In this document: in pieces, positions 45,738 through 57,377 of the stretch | Position numbering within the stretch: the first letter of the stretch is position 1 | Layout: the number at the start of each line of letters is the position of its first letter | Assembly (NCBI RefSeq): GCF_004011865.1 | Contig: NZ_RKLP01000001.1 | Coordinates: forward strand, 558,001 to 622,000 | Direction: 5' to 3' | Origin: Prescottella agglutinans | GTDB lineage: Bacteria; Actinomycetota; Actinomycetes; Mycobacteriales; Mycobacteriaceae | DNA length: 64,000 nt | The notes under the pieces: generated by a model | Database searches by the model: none | What the model was told of the DNA's origin: nothing | What the model saw: only the letters and a program-made list of their open reading frames with translations | Translations under genes and position numbers: made by a program

Positions 45738-47510
45738 TCAGCCCGGTACGACCGGGATCGCCTGCGACCCGGTCAGGCCGGGCACCTCACGCCAGTACCG
45801 ATCACCGGCCGGGTCGTTGTTGTTGAGTTGGAAGACCGCACGCGCATCGGCGACGTACTCGGTGGTCAGCGTGGCATCGACAGCTCTGACCGGCGACGTG
45901 AGGTTCCGGCTGGGCAGCGGATCCATCCGCGACCCGTCCACCGCCAACTGCACGACCGGGACGTCGGAACCCTCGCGGACTACGACGACCGTGTCGGCCG
46001 TGCTCCAGTCGAGCGCGACCGCGGGGCCGCCCAGCCCGTGCGCGATCGCCCGCGGACTGGTCAGCGAGTACTCGCCGTCCGGCGTCCGCATCACCGTCGC
46101 GACGTAGACCTTGCCGTCGACGATCAGTGCGGCACGCACGCCGTCCCGGGACAGGCGCAGCTCCGTGATCGGACCGCCCAGCGCGGTGATGGCGCCGGTC
46201 TCGACGGGCGTCGTGGTGAGCTTGCCGGTACCCGTCTCCCGGACCACCCGCACCACCGCGGATTCGTTCACCACCGCCCACGCGGTGGACCCGTCGAGCG
46301 CCCACGTGGGCCGGGTGATCGTCTGCGCCTCGAGGGCTGTGGCGACGTTGCCGTCGTACGTCCCCACGACGAGCGCCGTCTGCGGTTCCGGCGCCGGCCG
46401 CCGTGTCTCCGCCACCGCCGCCGCGAGCGCTCCGTCCCGCGACAGCGCAACCGAACGCAGGTTGTCCGACGCGCCGAAGTAGCCCGGCACCGGGTTCACG
46501 GCGGCGTCGGCGACGCTGACCAGCCCGCCGCCACGCAGGGCGTGGAGCCCGACCGAGGCACTCGACGTCGCGAGCGGATTGAGCGATCCGACGTCGGCGA
46601 TCGTCCACCCGTTGGGGTAGCGCTCGTCGAGCGGCTGGCCGTCGGCCAGCAGGTCGTACGGGCCCGAGATGTCGGCGTTGGCCAGCGTCCAGACCACTTG
46701 TGCGGCAAGGAGTTCCCGCGACTGCGCGTTCATCCGGCCGAGTCCCTGGAAGTCCACCCGGACTCCCCCGAGCCCGACGCCGACCTGGGACGCTCGCCCG
46801 TCGGCCTTCGTGATGGGGCCGAGCACCGAGACCCCGGAACCGAGTTCGTTGCGGACCGCCCCCGCGAGCGATGGCTTCGGCCCGTCGATGAGCAGCCCGA
46901 TCAGCTGGGTCACCATCTGGTCCTGGCTCGACGAGATCCACCGGGGATCCGGCACCACCGTCTGCGCGGTCGGATCGAGGAAGTACAGCGACTTGCGCTG
47001 ATACGAGTTGAGGAACTGCGGGCGGTCCATGATCACACCGTTCGGCAGGTCGTCGATGCGCCATTCGCCGTCGACCTTCACCCAGCTGAACTTCGCCTCG
47101 TACTGGCCCTCCTGGGCCTGATACAGGCCGCCCGGTTCGAGCTGCCCCACCCGGTTGGCCCGGATGGTGTAGACTGCGCGGTTCGCGTTGCGCGACTCGG
47201 TGATGAGGTCGATCTTGTCGACGATCGTCGCGCTCGCAGCGTCGTCCCAACGGGCCGACATGTCCTTGGTGAGGTACTGACGCGCGGCGAGGTGCCGGTT
47301 CGCCGGGTCCGTGCTCGCCTTGACGAAGTCCCGCAGCAGCAGATCCGGCTCACGCCCCGACGCCGGGGCCTCGACGCTGGTGCTTGCCGGCGCCCGCTCG
47401 ATCGTGCCGATCGCCTGCGGCGCCGACGAGTCCGGCAGGTTCGCGCAGCCCGCGGCGAGGAGCGTGAGCGATGCCAGGACCGCCACCCTCCCCGCGCGCA
47501 CGCGGCTCAC
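45738..47510 (-). CDS. lpqB: Lipoprotein LpqB (MtrAB system)
   Basis: A 590-residue lipoprotein. The signal peptide [22 protein letters not shown] ends at lipobox LLAAGC (lipidated C22). The mature part has the GerMN domain ([20 protein letters not shown]) and a C-terminal beta-propeller region. LpqB binds the extracytoplasmic part of MtrB and influences MtrA phosphorylation. The GTG start at 47510 overlaps the mtrB TGA by 4 bp (GTGA), so mtrA-mtrB-lpqB is one translationally coupled operon. Confidence 0.95.
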   Translation of the reverse strand: MSRVRAGRVAVLASLTLLAAGCANLPDSSAPQAIGTIERAPASTSVEAPASGREPDLLLRDFVKASTDPANRHLAARQYLTKDMSARWDDAASATIVDKIDLITESRNANRAVYTIRANRVGQLEPGGLYQAQEGQYEAKFSWVKVDGEWRIDDLPNGVIMDRPQFLNSYQRKSLYFLDPTAQTVVPDPRWISSSQDQMVTQLIGLLIDGPKPSLAGAVRNELGSGVSVLGPITKADGRASQVGVGLGGVRVDFQGLGRMNAQSRELLAAQVVWTLANADISGPYDLLADGQPLDERYPNGWTIADVGSLNPLATSSASVGLHALRGGGLVSVADAAVNPVPGYFGASDNLRSVALSRDGALAAAVAETRRPAPEPQTALVVGTYDGNVATALEAQTITRPTWALDGSTAWAVVNESAVVRVVRETGTGKLTTTPVETGAITALGGPITELRLSRDGVRAALIVDGKVYVATVMRTPDGEYSLTSPRAIAHGLGGPAVALDWSTADTVVVVREGSDVPVVQLAVDGSRMDPLPSRNLTSPVRAVDATLTTEYVADARAVFQLNNNDPAGDRYWREVPGLTGSQAIPVVPG

Positions 47511-49327
47511 GATTCGCGCTCCCGCACCTTGGGTACGGTCGGGGCATCGTCCGGATCGGGCTGCGCCACCGCCGGAGACGCCTCGGCGGGCTCGGACGGT
47601 TCGACCTTCGACGCGGCCGGTTCGGCCTTCGACGCAGCCGCGCCGGGAACACCGGGCTCGGCCCGCATCGCGACCTCCGCCCGCGTTCCGGGCAGCGGCC
47701 GACCCTGGACCAGCTTGCCGCCACCGGGTTTGAGGGGAAGCGGACTGCGCGTGACCTTGCGTCCGCGCACGCGCGGCAACGTCAGCCGGAAGCACGCGCC
47801 CTGGCCCGGCTCACCCCACGCCTCGAGCGTGCCGTTGTGCAGATTCGCGTCCTCGACGCTGATCGCCAGGCCCAATCCGGTGCCGCCGGACCGGCGGACG
47901 CGGGAGGGATCCGACCGCCAGAACCGGTTGAACACCAGTTTCTCCTCCCCCGGACGCAGACCGACACCCTGGTCGCGCACGATGAAGGCCGCGGCCTCGT
48001 CGTCCGCACGCAGCCGCAGCAGCACCGGCTTGCCCTCGCCGTGGTCGATCGCGTTCGCGAGCAGGTTCCGCAGGATGCGCTCGACGCGCCGCGGATCGAC
48101 CTCGGCGACAACCGGCTCCTCGGGCAGATCGACGATGAGCTCGGTCGACGTCTCCTTGGCCAGGTGGCGGACGGTCGACACCGCAGCACGCGCGCACATC
48201 CGCAGATCCAGCTGCTCGGCCGCCAGTTCCGCGACACCGGCGTCGTGCCGGGAGATCTCGAGCAGGTCGCCGAGCAGGCTCTCGAACCGGTCCAGCTCCG
48301 CGACCAGCAGCTCGGACGAACGCTTGAGCACGGGGTCCAGGTCGTCGCTGCTGTCGTGGATGAGGTCGGCAGCCATACGGACGGTCGTCAGCGGTGTCCT
48401 GAGCTCGTGGCTCACGTCGGAGGTGAACCGCTTCTGCAGGTTGCCGAATTCCTCGGGCTGCGTGATCTGCTTCGACAGGCTCTCGGCCATCTCGTTGAAC
48501 GACATCGCCAGACGCGCCATGTCGTCCTCGCCGCGCACCGGCATGCGTTCCTTGAGCCGGCCGTCGGCGAAGCGCACCGCGATGCGCGACGCCGACCGGA
48601 TCGGCAGGACCACCTGGCGTGCGACCAGCATCGAGATCGCGGCGAGTAGCACCGCCAGCACCGCACCGCCGATCAGCATCGTGCCCCGCACGAGCGAGAG
48701 GCTGCGGTCCTCGCTGGCCAGCGGGAACACCAGGTACAGCTCGAGCGTGGAGATGTCCGAGGAGGTGGGGCTACCGATGATCAGCGCTGGACCGGAGTAC
48801 CCGTTGGGGTCGGCGACCGTCGCGAACTGGTAGCTGATCTGGTTCGCGTGCACGAAGTCCCGCAGGCTCGGCGGGATCTGGTCGGCCGGCCCGCTGGACG
48901 TGGGTTCACGCGGTCCGTCACCCGGCACGATGAGCACCGGATCGAAGGTCCCGGCGGAACCGGACGTCTGACCACCGTCGGACTCCCGATTGGTCAGCGC
49001 CAGACGCGCGGCGTCCAACCGCACCTTGAGGGATCCGCTGTCGTCGGCGCCGGCGAGCTGCGCCTCGACCGTGCTGCGGGCACGGTCCATCTCCTCGGTG
49101 GCGGCGGTGATCTTCGCCTCGAGGAGTCGATCGGTGATCTGGCTGGTGAGCACCACACCCAGAATCGTGATCACGATCAAGGACAGCGACAGGGTCGACA
49201 CGACGACCCGAAGCTGGAGAGACCGACGCCAAGCGTGGGCAAGCCAATTACCCCACGCCCGACACCAGCGGATCAGCGGCGCAAAGAGTCTGTTGACACG
49301 CCGCCGCTTCCGGCCGGCACCGATCAC
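47507..49327 (-). CDS. mtrB: Sensor histidine kinase MtrB
   Basis: A 606-residue kinase with two membrane helices (about 41-61 and 214-236) flanking an extracytoplasmic sensor domain, a HAMP domain, HisKA with the phospho-acceptor [17 protein letters not shown] (H307), and HATPase N/G boxes ([36 protein letters not shown]). A Pro/Glu/Ala-rich C-terminal tail of about 80 residues (ends VPKVRERES) is longer than in M. tuberculosis, as far as I remember. It controls cell division and wall genes with MtrA. GTG 49327 overlaps the mtrA stop by 4 bp. Confidence 0.96.
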   Translation of the reverse strand: MIGAGRKRRRVNRLFAPLIRWCRAWGNWLAHAWRRSLQLRVVVSTLSLSLIVITILGVVLTSQITDRLLEAKITAATEEMDRARSTVEAQLAGADDSGSLKVRLDAARLALTNRESDGGQTSGSAGTFDPVLIVPGDGPREPTSSGPADQIPPSLRDFVHANQISYQFATVADPNGYSGPALIIGSPTSSDISTLELYLVFPLASEDRSLSLVRGTMLIGGAVLAVLLAAISMLVARQVVLPIRSASRIAVRFADGRLKERMPVRGEDDMARLAMSFNEMAESLSKQITQPEEFGNLQKRFTSDVSHELRTPLTTVRMAADLIHDSSDDLDPVLKRSSELLVAELDRFESLLGDLLEISRHDAGVAELAAEQLDLRMCARAAVSTVRHLAKETSTELIVDLPEEPVVAEVDPRRVERILRNLLANAIDHGEGKPVLLRLRADDEAAAFIVRDQGVGLRPGEEKLVFNRFWRSDPSRVRRSGGTGLGLAISVEDANLHNGTLEAWGEPGQGACFRLTLPRVRGRKVTRSPLPLKPGGGKLVQGRPLPGTRAEVAMRAEPGVPGAAASKAEPAASKVEPSEPAEASPAVAQPDPDDAPTVPKVRERES

Positions 49328-50001
49328 GGCGGTCCGGCCTTGTAGCCGACACCCCTGACCGTCAGCACTACCTCGGGGTTCTCAGGATCCTTCTCGACCT
49401 TCGCGCGCAGTCGCTGCACGTGCACGTTCACCAGACGGGTGTCGGCGGCGTGCCGGTATCCCCACACCTGCTCGAGGAGAACCTCGCGGGTGAACACCTG
49501 GCGCGGCTTGCGTGCGAGCGCGACCAGCAGATCGAACTCGAGCGGCGTGAGCGAGATGAGCGCGTTGTCCCGCGTCACCTTGTGCGCCGGCACGTCGATC
49601 ATGATATCGCCGATGCTGAGGACCTCGGCGGGCTCCTCCTCGGTGCGGCGCAGCCGCGCGCGCACCCGCGCCACCAGTTCCTTCGGCTTGAACGGCTTCA
49701 TGATGTAGTCGTCGGCGCCGGACTCGAGGCCCAGGACGACGTCGACGGTGTCCGTCTTCGCGGTGAGCATGACGATCGGGACACCCGACTCGGCGCGCAG
49801 CACGCGGCACACGTCGATACCGTTCATGCCCGGAAGCATCAGGTCCAGGAGGACCAGATCGGGGCGGGTCTCACGAACGGCCGTCAGTGCCTGGCTGCCG
49901 TCGCCCACCACGTAAGGCTCGAATCCCTCACCGCGGAGCACGATGGTGAGCATCTCCGCGAGCGCCGTGTCATCGTCGACAACCAGAATCCTTGGCTTCA
50001 T
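49324..50001 (-). CDS. mtrA: Response regulator MtrA
   Basis: A 225-residue OmpR/PhoB-type regulator. The receiver domain ([20 protein letters not shown]) has the phosphorylation site D53 in [13 protein letters not shown] and the conserved Thr/Lys region (VIMLTAK; here [10 protein letters not shown], then [10 protein letters not shown]). The winged-helix DNA-binding domain ends [20 protein letters not shown]. Essential regulator of division and cell-wall genes in mycobacteria. The ATG at 50001 is preceded by 67 bp to the tmk stop codon. Confidence 0.97.
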   Translation of the reverse strand: MKPRILVVDDDTALAEMLTIVLRGEGFEPYVVGDGSQALTAVRETRPDLVLLDLMLPGMNGIDVCRVLRAESGVPIVMLTAKTDTVDVVLGLESGADDYIMKPFKPKELVARVRARLRRTEEEPAEVLSIGDIMIDVPAHKVTRDNALISLTPLEFDLLVALARKPRQVFTREVLLEQVWGYRHAADTRLVNVHVQRLRAKVEKDPENPEVVLTVRGVGYKAGPP

Positions 50002-50068
50002 ATCCCTATCGTTACATCTTCGAGGCTGCGAAATGTGGAAAGGAGCGTGTACTCCTACGGCGTGCCGC

Positions 50069-50737
50069 TCAATGTTTCTGCGGCGTACCGTCCCGCTGCT
50101 GCAAGAGTGCCAGTTTATCGGCCAGAATGCCCGGATCGGCGTCGGGAGCGATCGTCCACCACGACGAGTACCAATCCGCGGCGGCCAACTCCCGGTAGAC
50201 CGCACCGGTGCGGGCCTGCAGTCCGCTGTCCTTCTCGTACGCGTCCAGTGCCCGCGCACTGTCCTCTGCCTCGCGTCGCCGGGCCCGCTCCTCCGCGAGC
50301 GCGACGGGCACGTCCAGGTACATCTGCAGGTCCGGGCGCGGCAACCCGAGGCGGTCGAACTCGAGGTCCGCGATCCACGCCGCGAACTCACCGTCGCCGT
50401 GCTGGTGCAGCCGGGCCGCCCCGTAGGCCGCGTTGGAGGCGACGTAGCGGTCCAGGATGACCAGGTCGTTCGCGGCGACGAGCCCGCGTAGCTGCTCGGC
50501 CGCGCCGGCCCGGTCGAGCGCGAACATCACAGCCATCGCATGGACCGAGTCGGCCAGGTCGCCGTGCGCACCCTTGAGCGCCTCCGACGCCAGGTCGGCG
50601 TGGATCGACGCGCCGTAGCGGGGGAAGTCGAGCGTGGCGACCCGCAGGCCCCGCTGCTCGAGCCGGGCGACGACCTTGCCGACGAGCGTGCGCTTCCCGG
50701 CGCCGTCGAGCCCTTCCAGGGCGATGAGAGTTCCCAC
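50069..50737 (-). CDS. tmk: Thymidylate kinase
   Basis: A 222-residue enzyme from GTG 50737 (VGTLIALEGLDGAGKRTLV). The P-loop GLDGAGKRTL has the GKRTL form seen in mycobacteria. DR-type motif LDRYVASNAAYGAA follows, and the LID region is REAEDSARALDAYEKD. It phosphorylates dTMP to dTDP. Tmk lies between sahH and mtrA, as in M. tuberculosis, and 165 bp separate it from sahH. Confidence 0.95.
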   Translation of the reverse strand: MGTLIALEGLDGAGKRTLVGKVVARLEQRGLRVATLDFPRYGASIHADLASEALKGAHGDLADSVHAMAVMFALDRAGAAEQLRGLVAANDLVILDRYVASNAAYGAARLHQHGDGEFAAWIADLEFDRLGLPRPDLQMYLDVPVALAEERARRREAEDSARALDAYEKDSGLQARTGAVYRELAAADWYSSWWTIAPDADPGILADKLALLQQRDGTPQKH

Positions 50738-50843
50738 GGTCGCCGAGCCTATCGGTGCTCGCGGCGCGGCCGGGTGACCACGTCGTGGGAGGGCGGTCAC
50801 AGTGGGGCTCCGCCGTCGACCGGTGATGTCCGCCGCACGGACG

Positions 50844-50883
50844 GCCGCGGCCGGGGACGGCAATGCCCGTCCCCGGCCGCGGC
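50844..50883. terminator. Strong hairpin downstream of sahH
   Basis: A perfect 17-bp stem (left arm 50844-50860 GCCGCGGCCGGGGACGG, right arm 50867-50883) with a 6-nt loop, 19 bp after the sahH stop codon on the minus strand. No U-run, so it may be an attenuating or stability structure. Confidence 0.75.
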
Positions 50884-50902
50884 TGACGCCGTTCGGTCCG
50901 GA

Positions 50903-52381
<1,479 letters not shown>

Positions 52382-52456
52382 GCTGCCTCTCCTGTTAACC
52401 GTCTGGGATCCCCCCAGGCTATCGGGTGACGGTCTCGGCCGGGGACGGGCAGCCCC

Positions 52457-53065
52457 TCACACCCGTGTCACGACGTCCACGAACGGCGACAGGAGCGCCG
52501 CCAACTCCTGCGCATCGTCACGATCCGATGTCGGCGGCATCGAGATGTAACTGAGCGCGACCCGAACGACACCGCGGGCCAGGATCATCGCGTCGGCGTC
52601 CGACGCCTGGATCCAGCTCCGCCGGAACGTCTCCGCCAACCGCTCCGACGCGCGTTCGACCAGCGGGGCGCTGTCCGTCGTGACGATCCGCAGCAGATCC
52701 GGCTTGGCGACGCCGCTGCGCAGCGACCCCACCAGCGGATCGGCGCCGCTGGCCTGGAAGAACACGGTGAAGCCGTCGACGAGGGCGGCGCGCGCGTCGC
52801 CGACGTGTGCGTAGACGGCCGTGGCGACCGCGTCGACGAACTGGTCGACGAGGCGCAGCGCGTACCCCTCGGCGAGCCCCTGCCGGTTTCCGAACTCGTT
52901 GTACAGCGTCTGCCTGCTCACCCCCACCGCGGCCGCGACGTCCGACATCGTCACGGCGGACCAGTCCCGCTCGAGCAGGAGATCGCGGACCGCGCCGAGA
53001 ATCGATTCCCGCAGCAACAGCCGGGACGCCTCCGGGTACGGCATCCGGGCACCTGACTCGCTCAT
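52457..53065 (-). CDS. TetR-family regulator of the alkB cluster (AlkU/Rv3249c-like)
   Basis: A 202-residue TetR protein from ATG 53065. HTH: ILGAVRDLLLERDWSAVTMS followed by AAAVGVSRQTLYNEFGNRQG. It is the last gene of the alkB-rubA1-rubA2 run and so probably represses that operon until alkane-derived ligands appear, as in Rhodococcus and mycobacteria. Candidate operators lie in front of alkB at 54747-54783. The rubredoxin reductase gene that normally lies between rubA2 and this gene is missing. Confidence 0.92.
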   Translation of the reverse strand: MSESGARMPYPEASRLLLRESILGAVRDLLLERDWSAVTMSDVAAAVGVSRQTLYNEFGNRQGLAEGYALRLVDQFVDAVATAVYAHVGDARAALVDGFTVFFQASGADPLVGSLRSGVAKPDLLRIVTTDSAPLVERASERLAETFRRSWIQASDADAMILARGVVRVALSYISMPPTSDRDDAQELAALLSPFVDVVTRV

Positions 53066-53088
53066 GGCGTCGAGCCTAGAGACTTCCC

Positions 53089-53271
53089 TCAGCTTCGTTC
53101 GACCTCGACCATGAAGAAGTCTTCCTTGGCGGCACCGCAGTCGGGGCACCGCCAGTCGTCGGGGATGTCCTCCCACCGGGTACCGGGCGCGATGCCCTCG
53201 TCCGGCCAGCCGAGTTCCTCGTCGTACTCGAATCCGCACTGCACACACTGGTAGAGCTTGTAGTCCTTCAT
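53089..53271 (-). CDS. rubA2: Rubredoxin RubA2-type
   Basis: A 60-residue rubredoxin from ATG 53271 (a GTG two codons earlier is possible). Two iron-binding knuckles: [15 protein letters not shown] and [11 protein letters not shown]. It passes electrons to AlkB. Alkane-type (AlkG2-like) rubredoxins are the ones able to support AlkB, and this one has the CxxCG pattern usual for that group. Confidence 0.93.
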   Translation of the reverse strand: MKDYKLYQCVQCGFEYDEELGWPDEGIAPGTRWEDIPDDWRCPDCGAAKEDFFMVEVERS

Positions 53272-53292
53272 GATCACCGTCCCTGTCCCCCG

Positions 53293-53454
53293 TCACACGG
53301 GTTCGAAATCGATCTTCTCCCTGACCCCGCAGTCGGGGCAGCACCAGTCGTCCGGCACCGACTCCCACACCGTGCCGGCCGGGAATCCCTCACGGGGCGC
53401 GCCGACCGACTCGTCGAACACGTACTCGCACACCGGACACCGATACGCGCTCAT
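53293..53454 (-). CDS. rubA1: Rubredoxin RubA1-type
   Basis: A 53-residue rubredoxin starting MSAYRCPVCEYVFDESVG, with the second knuckle CCPDCGVREKIDF. It overlaps alkB by 4 bp (ATGA). RubA1-type rubredoxins contain a basic residue near the second CxxCG, here Arg, and by precedent do not always transfer electrons to AlkB; the pair with RubA2 is typical of Rhodococcus. Confidence 0.93.
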   Translation of the reverse strand: MSAYRCPVCEYVFDESVGAPREGFPAGTVWESVPDDWCCPDCGVREKIDFEPV

Positions 53455-54680
53455 GCCGCCCCTCCCCCGGTCCCGTACGCCGCGAGCAACTTCTCGCGCT
53501 TGCGCGGCTGCAGATTCGCCTTGGTGATGTCGCCGTCGTAGTGGTCGAGGACGCGCTGGTCCATCACCGCGCGCCACAGCGGCGGGACGTACGCGAGCAT
53601 GATCATCCCGGCGTACCCGGTCGGCAGGTTCGGGGCAATGTCCATGCTGCGCAACGTCTGATAGCGCCGCGTCGGGTTCGCATGGTGGTCGCTGTGCCGT
53701 TGCAGGTGGTACAGGAAGATGTTGGTGCAGATGTGATCGCTGTTCCAGCTGTGCGCCGGCGAGCAGCGCTCGTACCGCCCGCTGTCGGTGCGCCCGCGCA
53801 GCAGGCCGTAGTGCTCGAGGTAGTTCACGGTCTCGAGGAGCGTGAAGCCGAACACCGCCTGCAGCACCAGATACGGCGCCACCTCCCAGCCGAACACCCC
53901 GATCAGCACCCCGAAGAGCACCACCGACATCAGCCACGCGTTGAGCACGTCGTTGTGAATCGTCCACGGCCCCTTGCCCAGCCGCTCCAGACGGGCCCTC
54001 TCCAGGCGCCACGCCGACGCGAGGCTGCCCCACACGCTGCGCGGTAGGAACGCCCAGAAGCTCTCTCCGAAGCGCGAACTCGCGGGGTCCTCGGGCGTCG
54101 CGACCCGCACGTGGTGACCACGGTTGTGTTCGATGTAGAAGTGCCCGTAGAACGACTGCGCCAGCGTGATCTTCGACAGCCAGCGTTCCAGATCGTCCTT
54201 CTTGTGCCCCAGTTCGTGGGCGGTGTTGATGCCGATGCCGGCCACGCACCCGACGCTGATCGCGAGTCCGATCTTGGACACCACGCCGAGGCCGCCGTCG
54301 ATCCCGAGCCAGCCCAGGTCGTCGGCCGACCACAGGTAGCACGCGACGACGAGCGTGAGGAACTGGAACGGGATGTAGGCGTACGTGCACCAGCGGTAGT
54401 AGCGGTCGTTCTCGAGTTGCTCGATCATCTCGTCGGGCGGGTTCTGACCGTCGGCACCGAACCAGAGATCCAGAATCGGCAGCAGGCCGTAGACCAGCAG
54501 CGGCCCGATCCACCACCACACGGGCGCGACGGCGTCGAGTCCCGCCCGGTCGGTGAGCCACACGAGGCCCATCGCGACGAAGATCGCGGTGGGCGGAATC
54601 AGGCCGAGCAGCCAGAGGTAACGCTTCTTGTCCCGCCACGCCGGCGCCGGGGCGATCGGTCCCCCCACATCACTCGCCAT
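53451..54680 (-). CDS. alkB: Alkane 1-monooxygenase AlkB
   Basis: A 409-residue integral membrane di-iron hydroxylase from ATG 54680 (GGAAGGGG upstream). The His motifs are NTAHELGHKKDDLERWLSK, YIEHNRGHHVRVATPEDPAS, NYLEHYGLL and LQRHSDHHANPTRRYQT, with six helices predicted. It oxidises medium-chain n-alkanes to 1-alkanols using rubredoxin electrons. It starts the operon alkB-rubA1-rubA2-tetR. The permease gene lies 107 bp upstream. Confidence 0.96.
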   Translation of the reverse strand: MASDVGGPIAPAPAWRDKKRYLWLLGLIPPTAIFVAMGLVWLTDRAGLDAVAPVWWWIGPLLVYGLLPILDLWFGADGQNPPDEMIEQLENDRYYRWCTYAYIPFQFLTLVVACYLWSADDLGWLGIDGGLGVVSKIGLAISVGCVAGIGINTAHELGHKKDDLERWLSKITLAQSFYGHFYIEHNRGHHVRVATPEDPASSRFGESFWAFLPRSVWGSLASAWRLERARLERLGKGPWTIHNDVLNAWLMSVVLFGVLIGVFGWEVAPYLVLQAVFGFTLLETVNYLEHYGLLRGRTDSGRYERCSPAHSWNSDHICTNIFLYHLQRHSDHHANPTRRYQTLRSMDIAPNLPTGYAGMIMLAYVPPLWRAVMDQRVLDHYDGDITKANLQPRKREKLLAAYGTGGGAA

Positions 54681-54746
54681 CGTTCGTCCCCTTCCACACG
54701 ACCACCCGACTATGAGCGGCGTCACTGTGGATTGGACGATACGCGG

Positions 54747-54783
54747 CTAGATGTATCCCGTCTAGACAAACTGATCGATTTGT
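54747..54783. promoter_or_regulatory. Candidate operator(s) for the alkB TetR regulator
   Basis: Two overlapping-adjacent inverted repeats in the alkB promoter region: CTAGA-N9-TCTAG (54747-54765, including GTCTAGAC at 54760-54767) and ACAAA-N8-TTTGT (54766-54783). Position 66-103 bp upstream of the alkB start suits a TetR repressor. Confidence 0.5.
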
Positions 54784-54787
54784 AAAG

Positions 54788-56308
54788 TCAGGTCTCGTCG
54801 TGGGCCTCCGCCCGCGCCCGGACCCCGAGCAGCGAATGCCTCCGGCTGTAGGAGAAGTAGACGACGACGCCGATCGCCATCCACACGACGAAGCGCAGCC
54901 ACGTCTCGACCGAGAGGTTGAGCATCAGCCACAGACAGGCGAGGACCGCGAGAATCGGCACCAGCGGTACGAGCGGCACCCGGAACCCGCGCGGGAGGTC
55001 GGGTCGCGTCCGGCGCAGGATGACCACGCCGATCGACACCAGCACGAACGCGAACAGGGTGCCGATGTTGACCATCTCCTCGAGCGTGCCGATCGGGAAG
55101 AAGGCCGCCAGCACTGCGACGACCACACCGACCAGCACCGTGATCCGCACCGGCGTCCCGTGTTTGCCGGTCGGAGCCAGAGACCGCGGCATGAGGCCGT
55201 CGCGCGACATCGCGAACAGCACACGGGTCTGCCCGAGCATCAGCACCATGACGACGGTGGTCAGGCCGGCGAGCGCACCGAACGAGATGAGGTTCTTCGC
55301 CCAGTCCATCCCGTTGAGCGCGAACGCCGTCGCGAGCGTCGAGTCGTCACCGGCCAACTCGGTGTAGTTCACCATTCCGGTCAGCACGAGCGACACCGCG
55401 ACGTACAGCACGGTCACGATCGCGAGCGAGCCGAGAATGCCGCGGGGCAACGCCTTCTGCGGTTCCTTGGTCTCCTCTGCGGTGGTCGCGACGACGTCGA
55501 AACCGATGAACGCGAAGAACACCAGGCTGGCCGCGGCGAGCAGGCCGTACCAGCCGAACGTGCTGCCGCCCGCACCCGTGATGTACGAGAACAGCGACTG
55601 GTGGATGCCCTCTCCCGTCGACCCCGACTCGGACGGCGGAATGTAGGGCGAGTAGTTGGAGGACTTGATGAAGAAGGCGCCGACCACCACCACGAACAGC
55701 ACCACGGCGACCTTGATCGCGGTGATCACCGCCGACACTCGGGACGAGAGCTTGGTGCCGGTCGCCAGGAGCACCGTGATGATCGCGATGATCAAGACGG
55801 CACCCCAGTCGACCTCGTGCGATCCGATGTGGAACACCGGGCTCGAACTCCCCAGCACCTCACCGAGATACAGCGACCAACCCTTCGCCACCACCGACGC
55901 GGCGAGCGCGAACTCGAGGATGAGGTCCCAGCCGATGATCCAGGCGACGAACTCGCCGAACGTGGCGTACGAGAAGGTGTACGCGCTACCGGCGACCGGG
56001 ACCGTGGACGCGAACTCCGCGTAGCACAGCGCGGCGAGCGCGCACGCGACAGCCGCGAACACGAATGCCAGCGAGACCGACGGCCCAGCGACGTTGCCGG
56101 CGGTTCGTGCGGTGAGAGTGAAGATGCCCGCGCCGATCACGACCGCGACGCCGAACACGGTCAGGTCCCACGCGGTGAGGTCCTTGCGGAGCTTGGTCTC
56201 GGGCTCGTCCGTTTCGAGGATCGATTGTTCGACCGACTTGGTACGGAACAGTCCTGAGCGAGCGTTCCGGGAACGCCCCGGCACGGCCTTCCGGTCCGGT
56301 GTCGCCAT
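54788..56308 (-). CDS. Amino-acid permease, APC family
   Basis: A 506-residue transporter from ATG 56308 (GAGGAGG upstream). About 12 hydrophobic helices; family marks LTVFGVAVVIGAGIFTLTAR, GSAYTFSYATFGEFVAWIIG, LVFFAFIGFDVVATTAEETK and LFAMSRDGLMPRSLAPTGKH. It resembles cationic amino acid transporters (CAT-like YfnA group). In M. tuberculosis Rv3253c is at this place. Substrate probably basic amino acids; uncertain. Confidence 0.93.
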   Translation of the reverse strand: MATPDRKAVPGRSRNARSGLFRTKSVEQSILETDEPETKLRKDLTAWDLTVFGVAVVIGAGIFTLTARTAGNVAGPSVSLAFVFAAVACALAALCYAEFASTVPVAGSAYTFSYATFGEFVAWIIGWDLILEFALAASVVAKGWSLYLGEVLGSSSPVFHIGSHEVDWGAVLIIAIITVLLATGTKLSSRVSAVITAIKVAVVLFVVVVGAFFIKSSNYSPYIPPSESGSTGEGIHQSLFSYITGAGGSTFGWYGLLAAASLVFFAFIGFDVVATTAEETKEPQKALPRGILGSLAIVTVLYVAVSLVLTGMVNYTELAGDDSTLATAFALNGMDWAKNLISFGALAGLTTVVMVLMLGQTRVLFAMSRDGLMPRSLAPTGKHGTPVRITVLVGVVVAVLAAFFPIGTLEEMVNIGTLFAFVLVSIGVVILRRTRPDLPRGFRVPLVPLVPILAVLACLWLMLNLSVETWLRFVVWMAIGVVVYFSYSRRHSLLGVRARAEAHDET

Positions 56309-56383
56309 CACTGCCTCCTCGGGAGGTTGGGATGGTCGTCAGCCTATGCCGGGAGACCGGTGTCAGCACGGTTTCCGAAACGG

Positions 56384-57304
56384 CTAGTCGCCCAAGGCGC
56401 GGTACAGATCCGGTTCGATGTAGATCAGCCGGGCCGCCGGAACCGCGGCGCGGATGCGGACCTCGGCTTCGTCGATCGCCGCCGCGACGTCCTCGATCCC
56501 GGAGCCCGGCGCGATGCCCACCTTGGCCGCCACCAGGATCTCCTCGGGACCGAGGTACTGGGTGCGGCAGTGGATCACACGATCGATCCGGACACCGTCG
56601 ACGAGCGCGCTCAGGATCCGGTCCTCCTCGTCCTGGGTGGCCCCTTCACCGATCAGCAGGCTCTTCATCTCGATGATCAGGACGATCGCGATGATGCCCA
56701 GCAGCGCACCGATGCACAGGGTGCCGATGCCGTCCCACACCGGGTCGCCGGTGAGCATCGTGAGCCCGACACCACCGAGCGCCAGCACCAGTCCGATCAG
56801 GGCACCGGTGTCCTCCAGGAGGACGACGGGCAGTTCGGGTGTGCGGGAGGTGCGGATGAAGCCCCACCAGCTCGTGTCGCCCTTGAGCGGGCGCGATTCG
56901 CCGATCGCGGTGACGAAGCTGTACGTCTCGAGCGCGATCGCCACCAGCAGGATGACGACGGCCACGATCGGTGACGACAGGTCCTCGGGGTGCTGGATCT
57001 TGTGGATGCCCTCGTAGATCGCGAACAGCGAACCCAGGGTGAACAGCACCAGGGCCACGACGAAGGAGTAGAAGTACCGGTTGCGGCCGTAGCCGAACTG
57101 GTGGAGTTTGTCGGCCTGCTTCTCGGCGCGGTTCTGGCCGAACAGCAGCAGTCCCTGGTTGGACGTGTCGGCCACCGAGTGAACCGATTCCGCGAGCATG
57201 GACGACGACCCGGTGATCAGGAAGCCGGTGAACTTGGCCACCGCGATTCCCGCGTTCGCGGTCAGTGCAGCAAAGATCGCCTTCTTACTCCCGCTTGCCG
57301 ACAC
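56384..57304 (-). CDS. Cation diffusion facilitator (CDF) transporter
   Basis: A 306-residue CDF protein from GTG 57304. The first helices carry ITGSSSMLAESVHSVADTSN (metal-site His/Asp), a middle helix VVLLEDTGALIGLVLALGGV (Asp of the second site) and the C-terminal cytoplasmic domain LGPEEILVAAKVGIAPGSGI. Such antiporters export Zn2+, Fe2+ or Co2+ by proton exchange. It is 73 bp downstream of manA on the same strand. The metal cannot be deduced. Confidence 0.92.
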   Translation of the reverse strand: MSASGSKKAIFAALTANAGIAVAKFTGFLITGSSSMLAESVHSVADTSNQGLLLFGQNRAEKQADKLHQFGYGRNRYFYSFVVALVLFTLGSLFAIYEGIHKIQHPEDLSSPIVAVVILLVAIALETYSFVTAIGESRPLKGDTSWWGFIRTSRTPELPVVLLEDTGALIGLVLALGGVGLTMLTGDPVWDGIGTLCIGALLGIIAIVLIIEMKSLLIGEGATQDEEDRILSALVDGVRIDRVIHCRTQYLGPEEILVAAKVGIAPGSGIEDVAAAIDEAEVRIRAAVPAARLIYIEPDLYRALGD

Positions 57305-57377
57305 CGGCCACTCCTCTCGTCGCTTTCGAGCGGCTCACCGGCCGCGTGATCACCCAGGACGGCGGCGGGCCGCGCCG

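Noticed and set aside
44934-48833. A plus-strand open frame of about 1,300 codons antisense to comF, lpqB and mtrB
   Set aside because: It is produced by the high GC content at third positions of the real genes. The translation is arginine/serine-rich without any domain, and the minus-strand genes have clear families.
52382-52456. SAH riboswitch in front of ahcY
   Set aside because: The 75-bp leader does not resemble the conserved core of the SAH riboswitch as I know it, and is too short with the TetR gene so close.
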